From an uncultured Collinsella sp. (lineage in GTDB: Bacteria > Actinomycetota > Coriobacteriia > Coriobacteriales > Coriobacteriaceae): 64,000 nucleotides of DNA. The notes beneath the pieces were generated by a model that saw nothing but the letters and a program-made list of their open reading frames with translations, was not told the DNA's origin and searched no databases. The stretch covers positions 62,001 to 126,000 of the forward strand of contig CAUDNY010000005.1 in NCBI GenBank assembly GCA_958450865.1, in the 5' to 3' direction. Below, piece by piece: positions 1 through 8,604 of this stretch (position 1 is the stretch's first letter; each line of letters opens with the position of its first letter). Position numbers and translations under genes: made by a program.

Positions 1-942
1 GCCAAAGACGTGCTCGGCCTTGCAGTCATTGAGCTCGTGGTCGCCCGGGACAATGGCCACGACCGGCTTGCCCTCGGCATCGATCAACGCCAGCGACTTT
101 CGCGTACCGTTCTCGGGGAAGCCAAAGAACTTGGCAACGGCCTCGATGGTGCCCATGCCCGGAGTCTCGACCTTGGTAAGCGTACCGTCGCCAGGACCCT
201 CGGTCACAACGACCTTGGTGCTTGCGGCCTCATCATCGGCGGCAAAACCGCAGTCATCGCAATAGACGAGAGAAGCCTCGCCGGCGTCGGCCAAAGCCAT
301 GTACTCGACGGAGGTATCGCCACCGATCTCGCCGGAGTCGGCAACGACGGGCAAGGCCTTGATGTAGCAGCGCTCGCAAATGTTAGCGTAGGCCTTCTTC
401 ATCTTGTCATACTCCTCCTGCAAGCTCTCCTGCGTGGCGGAGAAGCTGTAGGCATCCTTCATGATGAACTCGCGACCGCGCATCAGACCAAAGCGGGGGC
501 GGAACTCGTCGCGGAACTTATCCTGTATATGGTAGAGGTTGACGGGCAGCTGCTTATAGGAGCGCAGCTCGTTGCGCACCAGGGCCGTGACGGTCTCCTC
601 GTGCGTGGGGCCCAGCACGAACTCGCGACCATGACGGTCGTCAAAGCGCACAAGCTCCTTGCCATAGGCATCGATACGGCCGGACTCACGCCACAGCTCG
701 GCGTCGACCATAATGGGCATCATAAGCTCCTGGGCACCGGCGGCATCCATTTCGTCGCGCACGATGTTCTCGATCTTGCGGATCGAGCGCCATGCGAGCG
801 GCAGGTAGGAATACAGACCGGCGGCCTCCTTACGGATCATGCCGGCACGGAGCAGCAGGCGGTGGCTGGCGAGCTCAGCGTCCGCCGGATCCTCTTTAAG
901 CGTCGGCGCATAGAGCTTAGACATATACATTGCTCGGGTCAT
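1..942 (-). CDS. proS: Prolyl-tRNA synthetase, C-terminal part missing (window edge)
   Basis: Charges tRNA-Pro with proline in the cytoplasm. The 314 codons visible are the N-terminal part; the gene runs off the left edge. The class II core is recognisable, including the motif 2 region around VRFDDRHGREFVLGPTHEE and the following arginine-rich FRDEFRPRFGLMRGREF stretch, and the start of the editing (INS) domain with its CERCY/CDDCG cysteine pairs. This is the bacterial-type, long ProS with an inserted editing domain. The ATG at 942 lies immediately after the ispG stop codon (TAA, 945-943), so it is the last visible gene of the pyrH-to-proS operon and is probably translationally coupled. Identity is secure; only the truncated end is unseen. 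Confidence 0.95.
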   Translation of the reverse strand, partial: MTRAMYMSKLYAPTLKEDPADAELASHRLLLRAGMIRKEAAGLYSYLPLAWRSIRKIENIVRDEMDAAGAQELMMPIMVDAELWRESGRIDAYGKELVRFDDRHGREFVLGPTHEETVTALVRNELRSYKQLPVNLYHIQDKFRDEFRPRFGLMRGREFIMKDAYSFSATQESLQEEYDKMKKAYANICERCYIKALPVVADSGEIGGDTSVEYMALADAGEASLVYCDDCGFAADDEAASTKVVVTEGPGDGTLTKVETPGMGTIEAVAKFFGFPENGTRKSLALIDAEGKPVVAIVPGDHELNDCKAEHVFG

Positions 943-2025
943 TTATTTCTCCTCAATAAGCTTGTCGACCTCGGCCATGAGCGCGTCGACAATTTGGTCC
1001 TCAGCTACTTTACCAATGATCTGGCCATGCGAAAAGAGCAAGGCCTGACCACGTCCGCAAGCAACGCCCAGGTCGGCATCAGAAGCCTCACCGGGGCCAT
1101 TAACGGCACATCCCATGACGGCAATCGAAAGCGGCGCGGCATAGTTCTTAAGCCGCTCGGTTACTTCCTCGGCGATGGGAATCAGGTTAACCTGGCAGCG
1201 GGCGCACGTGGGGCAAGAGACAATCTCGGGACCACGGCGACGCAGGCCCAGTGACTGCAAAATTCCCCAGGCGACCGGCGGCTCCTCAACCGGATCGGCC
1301 GTGAGCGACACACGCATGGTGTCGCCAATGCCTTCGGAAAGCAAGATACCCAAGCCTACAGAGCTCTTGATGGTGCCCTGGAGCTTGGTCCCCGCCTCCG
1401 TCACGCCCAGGTGAAGCGGAACGTGGGGAATCTCACGTGACAGGGCTCGATAGGTATCGAGCGTCGTTTGCACGCTATGGGCCTTGGCCGAAAGCACAAT
1501 GTTCGTAAAGCCGCGATCCTCAAAGTGCTTGACGAAGCGCTCGCTCGACATCACGAGCTTTTCGGGCTGCGTGAGGTCTTCGCGCTCGGCGATATCCTGC
1601 TCAAGCGAGCCCGCGTTCACGCCAATACGAATCGCGCACCCAGCGGCGCCCGCGGCATCGATCACGGCATCGACCTTGGCCCAATTGCCAATGTTGCCGG
1701 GATTGATGCGGAGCTTGGCGGCACCGGCCTCAACGGCACCAATGGCGAGCTTATGGTTAAAGTGGATATCAGCGACAATCGGCACCGGAGACTCGGCACA
1801 GATGGTGCGGAAACCCTCGAGCGCGGCCTCGGTGGGCACGCTCACACGCACGATATCGCAGCCAGCCTGCGCCAGCGCGCACACTTGCGCAAGCGTTGCC
1901 TGGGCATCAGCGGTATCGGTGCAGGTCATGGATTGGACCACCACCGGCGCGCCGCCACCGATCTGCACACCGCCCACATGCACGGGGCGCGTCAACTCGC
2001 GAGGCAAAGGATGGGATAAAGACAA
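943..2025 (-). CDS. ispG: 4-hydroxy-3-methylbut-2-enyl diphosphate synthase (flavodoxin/ferredoxin)
   Basis: Catalyses the penultimate step of the MEP isoprenoid pathway, reductively converting MEcPP to HMBPP with a [4Fe-4S] cluster. The protein is about 360 residues: an N-terminal TIM barrel followed by the cluster domain, with CPTC (C271, C274) and GCAVNGPGE (C306, E313) giving the three cysteine ligands and the glutamate known for the family. An upstream in-frame GTG exists at 2034, but the sequence AGGGGAG lies about 8 bases before the TTG at 2025, so TTG is preferred; the start overlaps nothing but sits 13 bases after the rseP stop. With dxr four genes' reach upstream, it shows that the MEP route supplies isoprenoids, including the undecaprenyl chain made by uppS in the same operon. 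Confidence 0.94.
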   Translation of the reverse strand: MSLSHPLPRELTRPVHVGGVQIGGGAPVVVQSMTCTDTADAQATLAQVCALAQAGCDIVRVSVPTEAALEGFRTICAESPVPIVADIHFNHKLAIGAVEAGAAKLRINPGNIGNWAKVDAVIDAAGAAGCAIRIGVNAGSLEQDIAEREDLTQPEKLVMSSERFVKHFEDRGFTNIVLSAKAHSVQTTLDTYRALSREIPHVPLHLGVTEAGTKLQGTIKSSVGLGILLSEGIGDTMRVSLTADPVEEPPVAWGILQSLGLRRRGPEIVSCPTCARCQVNLIPIAEEVTERLKNYAAPLSIAVMGCAVNGPGEASDADLGVACGRGQALLFSHGQIIGKVAEDQIVDALMAEVDKLIEEK

Positions 2026-2038
2026 TCCAAACACTCCC

Positions 2039-3400
2039 CTACAGAATAAATCGAAGGATGTCGGAACGAAGCATATAGACAAACAACAGCGCAAAGAGCG
2101 CGATGCCCACATAGCTCACAATCGTCTGGACCTTGAGCGGAAGCTCGCGGCCCGCAATCTTTTGAATGATCTCGATGACCAGCTTGCCGCCATCGAGTGG
2201 TGGGATGGGCAGCAGGTTCATAAAGCCAAGCGAGAACGAAATGAGGGCGGCAAACGAAAGGAACGTGGCAGGGCCGGCGGCAGCAGCCTGTGAGGACATA
2301 ACGCTAATACCCACGATCGAAGAAGACTGATCGAGAATCTCCATCGTATGCTGCGGCTGGAGCAGGCGCATCACGCCCTCCGCTGTCTGCACGACGTAGG
2401 AGAACGACAGGCGAGCCGACGTGATGGGGTCTAAACGGACCACCTGCGTAGAGGCATACACACCTAGGCGCTCGTCCTCTTTGAGCGCAACCGTGGTCGA
2501 ATGCTGCTTGCCGTCACGCTCGTACTCGATGGCGATATCGTCCTTACCGGCAGCCTTGCCGATGGCATCGTAAACGTCAATCCAGGTAGAGCACGATACT
2601 CCGTCAACCGAAAGAATCGCGTCACCGCCCTCGATACCCGCCTTGGCGGCAATAGACCCCTCGTCAACCTGACCGATCACGTTGGTATCCATCGGCACGG
2701 TGACACCCGCAATGGAATAGATGCTCATAAGGAGCAAAAAACCCGTCAAGATATTGACGATAATGCCCGCGAGCAGCATAAAGGCGCGCTTGAGAAAGCC
2801 TTGGCCAAGATAGGTGTGCGAGCGCTCTTGCGCAAGGAACTCGGCCTCGCTGCACGGCAGCTCCCACACATCGCCCACGGCAGTCGCATGTTCGCGATCG
2901 AAACGGCGACCATCAAAGGTGGTATAGCCTGGCGTGTCTCGCGGCAACGTCTGATACTTGGTGGGATAGTAGCTCGGCGAGGGCTTCTCCCCTTCCTCAT
3001 ACCAGGGCGCGATGGAGCCCCAGCCCAGCAAAAGGGCGCATGCCTCGAGCACAACCTCCTCGGAAAGCTCGAGCTCGACAGCAAGGTCGGCCACGGTCAC
3101 GCGACCATGACGATAGATAGCCGCGAGCACGCGATCGGCGCACGAAACATCGGTCGGATCCATACCGCAGATGGCAGCGTAGCCACCCAGCAGCAGCGGG
3201 GTCACGCCAAACTTGGTTCCAATGCGACGCGACGTGTAATGGATGTCAAAGCGGCACGGCAGACCCAAAAAGAACTCGGTCACACGGACGCCGCAGGCAC
3301 GCGCCGCCAAAAAGTGGCCGCCCTCGTGCAAAAACACGAGGACGGAAAGCATCAGCAGGCCCCAAAAGACCGATGAGAGAACGCTCAGAACAGTATCCAT
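2039..3400 (-). CDS. rseP: RseP-like site-2 zinc metalloprotease with an inserted winged-helix-like segment
   Basis: Intramembrane M50 protease that would cleave anti-sigma factors or signal-peptide remnants. About 453 residues from the ATG at 3400; the longer TTG start at 3415 is rejected because the AAGGA motif abuts it, whereas it is 15 bases from the ATG. TM1 carries the HEGGH zinc motif (25-29); a PDZ domain lies near 240-320; the C-terminal NLLPIPPLDGG provides the third zinc ligand. Unusually, about 115 residues (roughly 83-197) are inserted between the LGGY strand and the second membrane segment. The first half, with RVTVADLAVELELSEEVVLE, looks like a winged helix. Family members usually have a short acidic loop there. 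It lies between dxr and ispG in a conserved envelope/isoprenoid operon. Confidence 0.9.
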   Translation of the reverse strand: MDTVLSVLSSVFWGLLMLSVLVFLHEGGHFLAARACGVRVTEFFLGLPCRFDIHYTSRRIGTKFGVTPLLLGGYAAICGMDPTDVSCADRVLAAIYRHGRVTVADLAVELELSEEVVLEACALLLGWGSIAPWYEEGEKPSPSYYPTKYQTLPRDTPGYTTFDGRRFDREHATAVGDVWELPCSEAEFLAQERSHTYLGQGFLKRAFMLLAGIIVNILTGFLLLMSIYSIAGVTVPMDTNVIGQVDEGSIAAKAGIEGGDAILSVDGVSCSTWIDVYDAIGKAAGKDDIAIEYERDGKQHSTTVALKEDERLGVYASTQVVRLDPITSARLSFSYVVQTAEGVMRLLQPQHTMEILDQSSSIVGISVMSSQAAAAGPATFLSFAALISFSLGFMNLLPIPPLDGGKLVIEIIQKIAGRELPLKVQTIVSYVGIALFALLFVYMLRSDILRFIL

Positions 3401-3425
3401 AAAACGAAAAAGCAATCCTTATGGG

Positions 3426-4613
3426 TTAGGAACGGGTTGCGGCGAGTACCTGCGCAGCCTTTTCACGCGCCCACGCATCGATGTCGCGAAGCTGCTCAAA
3501 CGAATCGACCGCCTGCATATCGTGGGCATCCATGCAGGATTCCACAATGCGATCGATATCGGTAAAGCTGCAGCCATCGTGCAGGAAGGCATCGACGGCG
3601 ACCTCGTTGGCGGCATTGAGCACGCACGGCATGGTGCCACCCGTCTTGCCGGCACGCTCGGCCAGTGCCAGACAGCGGAAGGTATCCATGTCGGCAGCAT
3701 CAAACGTGAGCTGCCCCAGCTCGCGGAAATCGATACGAGGCGCCGGGGTATCCCAACGCTCGGGATACGAGCACGCAAACTGGATGGGAATACGCATGTC
3801 GGATGCACCGAGATGCGCCATCACGGAGCCGTCGGCGAACTCGACCATAGAGTGAATCTTGGACTGACGCTGCACGACCACGTTAATGAAATCGAGGTCG
3901 CAGTTAAACAGATGCATGGCCTCAATGCGCTCTAGGCCCTTGTTCATGAGGGTGGCGGAGTCAATGGTGATCTTGGCACCCATGGCCCACGTGGGATGCG
4001 CGAGGGCATCGGCACGCGTCACGTGATCGAGCTCGTCGCGCGTGCGGCCAAAGAACGGACCGCCCGAGCAGGTGAGCCAAATGCAGTGGGCCTCGCGCGG
4101 GTTCTCCCCCAGATAGCACTGGTAGATGGCGGAATGCTCAGAGTCGACCGGAATAAGCTGGCCCGGTTGCGCCAACGGCATAAGCAAGTCGCCACCGACG
4201 ACGAGGGACTCCTTGTTGGCAAGGGCAAGGCGCTTATTCGAGGTCAAGGCCGCATGGCTCGCCTCGAGACCGGCGGCGCCCACAATAGCGACGAGCACGC
4301 AGTCGACATCGTCGAGACGCGCGAGCTCGCAAACCGCCTGCGCTCCAACGCCGAGCTTCGTTCCCTCGGGCAACTCCTGCAGCACGGCGTCATCGCCATG
4401 ATCGACATCGGCCACGGCAACCGCCGGAACCGAGAACTCGCGGGCAGCGGCAACGAGCTCGGAGGTACTGGAGTTAACGGACAGCGCCGTCACCTGCAGG
4501 CGATCGGCATGCTGGCGGCACACATCGAGCGCCTGGGTGCCGATAGAGCCCGTACAACCCAGGATGGCAACGCGAAGGCGTCCATCGGGGCCATACGTCG
4601 TCTGGAAGGACAT
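3426..4613 (-). CDS. dxr: 1-deoxy-D-xylulose 5-phosphate reductoisomerase
   Basis: Second enzyme of the MEP pathway: NADPH-dependent rearrangement and reduction of DXP to MEP, with a divalent metal. The 395 residues match the family length. The Rossmann fingerprint ILGCTGSIGTQ is near residue 17. The catalytic region shows ALANKESLVVGG, then SEHSAIYQ and the metal/substrate segment LMNKGLERIEAMHLF. Its ATG overlaps the cdsA stop by one base (TAATG), implying coupled translation. The gene is followed by rseP, then ispG, so two MEP enzymes share one operon. Confidence 0.96.
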   Translation of the reverse strand: MSFQTTYGPDGRLRVAILGCTGSIGTQALDVCRQHADRLQVTALSVNSSTSELVAAAREFSVPAVAVADVDHGDDAVLQELPEGTKLGVGAQAVCELARLDDVDCVLVAIVGAAGLEASHAALTSNKRLALANKESLVVGGDLLMPLAQPGQLIPVDSEHSAIYQCYLGENPREAHCIWLTCSGGPFFGRTRDELDHVTRADALAHPTWAMGAKITIDSATLMNKGLERIEAMHLFNCDLDFINVVVQRQSKIHSMVEFADGSVMAHLGASDMRIPIQFACSYPERWDTPAPRIDFRELGQLTFDAADMDTFRCLALAERAGKTGGTMPCVLNAANEVAVDAFLHDGCSFTDIDRIVESCMDAHDMQAVDSFEQLRDIDAWAREKAAQVLAATRS

Positions 4614-5512
4614 TACAGCACGCCTCCGATCATCAGCAACAGCTGCGCGGTGATGCAGCCGAAGATAAGCGAGTCGCTACGATCGAGCATGCCGCCGTGG
4701 CCCGGGATAAGGTTGCCGGAATCCTTGACGCCCACACCGCGCTTGATGCGCGACTCGATAAGGTCGCCGATAACGCCCAGAATGGACACGACCACGCCGC
4801 ACAGCAGCGCATAGGGCAGGCTGAGCTTGTAGAAGTGCGTCGCCCACAGGATGAGCCAAATCAAAACCGAGCCCAGGATGCCGCCGGCAAACCCCTCCCA
4901 GCTCTTTTTGGGAGAGATCTTGGGAACCATCTTGTGCTTGCCGATACGGCTGCCCACGATGTAGGCAAACGAATCGGAGACCCAAAGGGACGCGCAAACG
5001 CCCACTGAAAGCAGGGCACCGGCAAAACCGGGCACGGCATCGCGCAGGAGCACGATAGCCGACAGCATAAAGCCAGTGTAGATGGGGCCCATGAGCGTTA
5101 CGGCCACATCAGAGATACGGGTACGCGGCGACCAGACATACCAAATGCCCACAGCGAGCATCAAGGCAAAAAGCAGGGCATTCAGCAACATCGAATCGCC
5201 CAACGCCGACAGCGGAAAGAGTACGGCGGCAGCGATACCCATGCGCTCGTTAGCCATCTTGCCATCGAGCCTTGTCATACGGAAAAACTCATAGCAGCAC
5301 AGGCCGCTCATGACAGAAACAAAGATGGCAGTGGGCACGATACCCAAAACCAGGCACAGGATAAAGACAACGGCATAAACGATACCGGCGGCGGCACGGG
5401 TAATAAAGCCCGCCAGCCACGAACCGGTGCCGCTCTTCGCTGCAGGCGCTCCCGCAGCGGCAGCTTTGCGCGCAGGCGTCTTGGGAGCAGATGCCTTGGG
5501 ACGATCGGACAC
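4613..5512 (-). CDS. cdsA: Phosphatidate cytidylyltransferase
   Basis: Integral membrane enzyme making CDP-diacylglycerol from phosphatidate and CTP, the precursor of all membrane phospholipids. About 299 residues: a soluble, Ala/Lys/Pro-rich N-terminus of about 30 residues, then roughly eight hydrophobic segments. The CdsA signature is at the C-terminus: SPKKSWEGFAGG, GDLIESRIKRGVGVKD and the PGHGGMLDRSDS motif. GTG start at 5512 with GAGGAGG seven bases upstream, just after the uppS stop. The uppS-cdsA-dxr-rseP order is a classic bacterial arrangement. Confidence 0.95.
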   Translation of the reverse strand: MSDRPKASAPKTPARKAAAAGAPAAKSGTGSWLAGFITRAAAGIVYAVVFILCLVLGIVPTAIFVSVMSGLCCYEFFRMTRLDGKMANERMGIAAAVLFPLSALGDSMLLNALLFALMLAVGIWYVWSPRTRISDVAVTLMGPIYTGFMLSAIVLLRDAVPGFAGALLSVGVCASLWVSDSFAYIVGSRIGKHKMVPKISPKKSWEGFAGGILGSVLIWLILWATHFYKLSLPYALLCGVVVSILGVIGDLIESRIKRGVGVKDSGNLIPGHGGMLDRSDSLIFGCITAQLLLMIGGVL

Positions 5513-5514
5513 GA

Positions 5515-6309
5515 TTAAGCCTCCTCGGTCTTGCTCAGTCCACCAAACCTACGGTCACGGCCCTGATAGGCCAAAATGGCGTCGACAAGGCCCCAACGAT
5601 CAAAGTCGGGCCAATAGGTATCGGTGACGTAGAATTCGGAATAAGCCACCTGCCACAGCAGATAGTTCGAAAGGCGCAGCTCACCAGAGGTGCGAATCAC
5701 AAGCTCAGGATCGGGAAGGCCGGCAGTATAGAGGTGGGAAGCCACCATGTCGTCATCAATTGCGGCAGGATCGATCTTACCGGCGGCAGCGTCGAGTGCA
5801 ATCTGACGGACAGCGCGGGTAATCTCGGCACGCGCGCCGTAGTTGACGGCAAGCGCCAGCGTCATACCGGTGTGATCGGCGCACTCGGCAAGACCGCGTT
5901 CAAAAACGTCGCGGGTCTTCTTGGGCAGCGCGGAAATGTCACCCAAAAAGACAACACGCACGTTTTCGCGCTTCAGAAGCGGCAGCTCGTCGATAAACGT
6001 CTTGGCAAACAGATGCATCAAGACGTTGACCTCATGCTGCGGACGGTTCCAGTTTTCGGTAGAAAACGCATAGGCAGAAAGCACGTCGACGCCCAGGCGC
6101 ACGCAGGCGGTAATGATCTCGCGCAGCGAGACGATACCTGCCTTATGACCCTCGGTGCGTGCAAGACCGCGCGACGTGGCCCAACGACCGTTGCCGTCCA
6201 TGATGCACGAGATATGGTGCGGAATGTTATTGAGGTCAAGGTCGGAAAAACCGACGCCCGCAGGGGCGTCGGCAAAGTACTCGACCAGTTTATGCTCGTC
6301 GTATTGCAC
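5515..6309 (-). CDS. uppS: Isoprenyl (undecaprenyl) diphosphate synthase
   Basis: cis-Prenyltransferase that condenses IPP onto FPP to make the lipid carrier for peptidoglycan and surface polysaccharides. 264 residues. The catalytic motif IMDGNGRWATSRGL is present, with the essential Asp at position 38, as is the C-terminal substrate-binding region PDPELVIRTSGELRLSNYL and the FYVTDTYWPDF segment. It carries a somewhat long N-terminal extension of about 30 residues. GTG start at 6309 with GGAG seven bases upstream, one base after the frr stop. Chain length (C55 or shorter) cannot be told from sequence alone. Confidence 0.95.
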   Translation of the reverse strand: MQYDEHKLVEYFADAPAGVGFSDLDLNNIPHHISCIMDGNGRWATSRGLARTEGHKAGIVSLREIITACVRLGVDVLSAYAFSTENWNRPQHEVNVLMHLFAKTFIDELPLLKRENVRVVFLGDISALPKKTRDVFERGLAECADHTGMTLALAVNYGARAEITRAVRQIALDAAAGKIDPAAIDDDMVASHLYTAGLPDPELVIRTSGELRLSNYLLWQVAYSEFYVTDTYWPDFDRWGLVDAILAYQGRDRRFGGLSKTEEA

Positions 6310-6310
6310 C

Positions 6311-6847
6311 TTAGATCTCCATGACCTCGGCTTCTTTTTCCTTCAGAAGCTCCTCGACCTTGGCGACATACTCATCGGTGTGCTTCTGGACCTTAGCCTG
6401 CTCGCGACGGACATCGTCCTCGGTGAGCTCCTCATCGCGCTCGAGCTTATTGTTGAAGTCGCGACGGATGTTACGGATAGACACCTTGGCCTGCTCGGCG
6501 TACTCGCGGCACTCCTTGACGAGCTCGCGACGGCGCTCCTCGGTGGGGGCCGGGAACGGCAGACGAACGACGGTGCCATCGGAGTTGGGGGTAATGCCCA
6601 GATCGGAAGCGCCGATGGCCTTGACGATAGCGTTGATGAGCGCCTTGTCCCACGGCTCGATGAGCAGCATGTGGGCCTCGGGGGTCTTGACGGCGGCAAC
6701 CTGCGTGACCGGCGTGGGAACACCGTAATAATCAACGGTGATGTCGGACAGAATGTTGGCATTGGCGCGGCCGGTACGAACCTTGGAGAAGTTATGCTTG
6801 AGGGACTCGAGCGACTTGTCCATATGGGCGGTGATGTTCTCTGCCAT
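6311..6847 (-). CDS. frr: Ribosome recycling factor
   Basis: Splits post-termination ribosomes together with EF-G. 178 residues, slightly shorter than the usual 185, with the loss at the extreme N-terminus. The characteristic stretches are visible: FSKVRTGRANANIL, the central VRLPFPAPTEERR, and the coiled C-terminal helix with VSIRNIRRDFNNKLER. The start ATG at 6847 is two bases past the pyrH stop and the gene ends one base before uppS, so pyrH-frr-uppS are tightly packed. Confidence 0.97.
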   Translation of the reverse strand: MAENITAHMDKSLESLKHNFSKVRTGRANANILSDITVDYYGVPTPVTQVAAVKTPEAHMLLIEPWDKALINAIVKAIGASDLGITPNSDGTVVRLPFPAPTEERRRELVKECREYAEQAKVSIRNIRRDFNNKLERDEELTEDDVRREQAKVQKHTDEYVAKVEELLKEKEAEVMEI

Positions 6848-6849
6848 GC

Positions 6850-7572
6850 TTAATCCTCCTGATAGACGAGCGTGCCGACGGGCTCACCCGCGAGCGCGCG
6901 CTTGACGGTGTCCTCGCCATCGATGTTGAGGACCAAAATCGGCATACGGTTATCCTGACACAGTGCCGTAGCCGTGGAATCCATAACCTGCAGACCGCGG
7001 ACGAGAACCTCGTGATAGGTAATCTTGTCAAAACGGACGGCATCGGCGCACTTGACGGGATCCTTGTCGTAGATGCCGTCAACCTTGGTGGCTTTAATCA
7101 GAATCTCGGCGCCAATCTCGCACGCACGAAGAGCCGCGGCGGTGTCGGTCGTAAAGTACGGATTGCCCGAACCGGCAGCGAAGATGACGACGTTGCCCTT
7201 GGACAGATGGTTGATAGCGCGGCGACGAATATAGGGCTCGCAGATCTCGTTCATCTGGATAGCGCTCATCACGCGGCAGGGAACATCGTTGTGCTCGAAG
7301 GCATCCTGCAGGGCGAGCGCGTTCATAACGGTTGCCAGCATGCCCATGTAGTCGGCCTGAGCACGCTCCATGCCACCGGCAGCGCCTGCCATGCCGCGGA
7401 AAATATTGCCACCGCCGACAACGACGCCGACCTCATGGCCAACGGCGAGCAGCTCCTTGACCTGCTTGGCAAGATGGTCGGTAACCTTGGGGTCGATGCC
7501 ATATTGGCCGTCGCCCATCAGTGCTTCGCCGGAAAGCTTAAGAAGCACGCGTTTATATCGGATGTCGGACAA
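6850..7572 (-). CDS. pyrH: UMP kinase
   Basis: Phosphorylates UMP to UDP in pyrimidine nucleotide synthesis; amino-acid-kinase fold, hexameric. 240 residues. Visible motifs are KLSGEAL (phosphate binding) near residue 12, VGGGNIFRG, the DYMGMLATVMNALALQ segment and TTDTAAALRA. Starts with TTG at 7572, preceded by AAAGGAGG five bases upstream, which fixes the start. It is the first gene of the operon that runs to proS, separated from tsf by an intrinsic terminator at 7632-7666. A small GGCTCT/AGAGCC hairpin (7613-7628) lies in its leader; no clear promoter could be picked out. Confidence 0.96.
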   Translation of the reverse strand: MSDIRYKRVLLKLSGEALMGDGQYGIDPKVTDHLAKQVKELLAVGHEVGVVVGGGNIFRGMAGAAGGMERAQADYMGMLATVMNALALQDAFEHNDVPCRVMSAIQMNEICEPYIRRRAINHLSKGNVVIFAAGSGNPYFTTDTAAALRACEIGAEILIKATKVDGIYDKDPVKCADAVRFDKITYHEVLVRGLQVMDSTATALCQDNRMPILVLNIDGEDTVKRALAGEPVGTLVYQED

Positions 7573-7631
7573 AGCGATCCTCCTTTAATTAGACTCTCAA
7601 TATGATATCAAAGGCTCTGATAAGAGCCATG

Positions 7632-7666
7632 AAAAAGCAGGCTGTGAGTAAAACCCACAGCCTGCT
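7632..7666 (-). terminator. Intrinsic terminator after tsf
   Basis: An 11-bp perfect stem (7636-7646 with 7656-7666, AGCAGGCTGTG) with a 9-base loop, followed in the minus direction by TTTTT. It separates rpsB-tsf from the pyrH operon. Confidence 0.9.
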
Positions 7667-7689
7667 CATTACCAGCTACAAGAGCTTAT

Positions 7690-8559
7690 TTACTCGCCAC
7701 GGACCAGACGGTCAAAGGCAACGACGGTAATGGTGTCGCCGAGCTCCTTGGAGACCTGCTCAGCGTACTTCTTGATGGTGAGGGAGCTGTCCTTGATGAA
7801 CTCCTGCTCGGTGAGCACGGACTGCTTGTAGAACTTCTCCAGACGGCCAACAGCCATCTTCTCCTGGATAGCCTCGGGCTTGCCGGACTCGGCAGCCTGG
7901 GCCATGTAGATCTGCTTCTCGTGCTCGACGGTCTCGGCCGGAACCTGATCGCGGGTAGCGCAGATCGGTGCGACGGCGGCAACCTGAAGGGCAACGTCGT
8001 GAGCAAAGGTCTTGAAGGACTCAGCCTGAGCGGTCTCGGCCTTCTCGAAGGCGAACTCGACGAGGACGCCGATCTTACCACCCATGTGGATGTAAGAAGC
8101 GAGCGCGCCGTTCTCGGCCTTGCGGGCAGCGAAGCGGGAGATCTTCATGTTCTCGCCCATGATGTGAATCATCTCGGTGAGCTCGGAGGAAACGGTCTCC
8201 TCGCCCATCGGCTTCTCGAGCAGAGCGTCGACGTCAGCAGGCTCGGTGGTAGCGACAACCTCAGCGACCTTAGAAGCAAAGCCGGTGAACTTGGCGTTGG
8301 AGCCAACGAAGTCGGTCTCGCAGGAGAGCTCGAGCAGAGCGCCGGTCTTGCCATCCTCGGAGACGAACGCGGCGACAGCGCCCTCGTTGGTCTCACGTCC
8401 AGCCTTCTTGGCAGCCTTGGCAAGGCCGTTCTTACGCAGAACGTCGACAGCGGCGTCCATGTCGCCGTCAGCCTCGACGAGAGCCTTCTTGCACTCCATC
8501 ATCGGGGAGTCGGTCATCTCGCGGAGCTGCTTGACCATAGCGGCGGTAATCTGGGCCAT
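7690..8559 (-). CDS. tsf: Translation elongation factor Ts
   Basis: Guanine nucleotide exchange factor for EF-Tu. About 289 residues from the ATG at 8559, which has AAAGGA seven bases upstream; the longer TTG start at 8574 would place the ribosome binding site inside the gene. The N-terminal UBA-like domain includes REMTDSPMMECKKAL, and the core binding motif is CETDFVGSN, close to the usual TDFVA-N. The rest is the two-subdomain dimerisation core. Cotranscribed with rpsB 45 bases upstream, and terminated at 7632-7666. Confidence 0.97.
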   Translation of the reverse strand: MAQITAAMVKQLREMTDSPMMECKKALVEADGDMDAAVDVLRKNGLAKAAKKAGRETNEGAVAAFVSEDGKTGALLELSCETDFVGSNAKFTGFASKVAEVVATTEPADVDALLEKPMGEETVSSELTEMIHIMGENMKISRFAARKAENGALASYIHMGGKIGVLVEFAFEKAETAQAESFKTFAHDVALQVAAVAPICATRDQVPAETVEHEKQIYMAQAAESGKPEAIQEKMAVGRLEKFYKQSVLTEQEFIKDSSLTIKKYAEQVSKELGDTITVVAFDRLVRGE

Positions 8560-8604
8560 TGTGGTTCCTTTCAAAGAGATGAAAAAGAATTAACTAAGAC
8601 TGAT

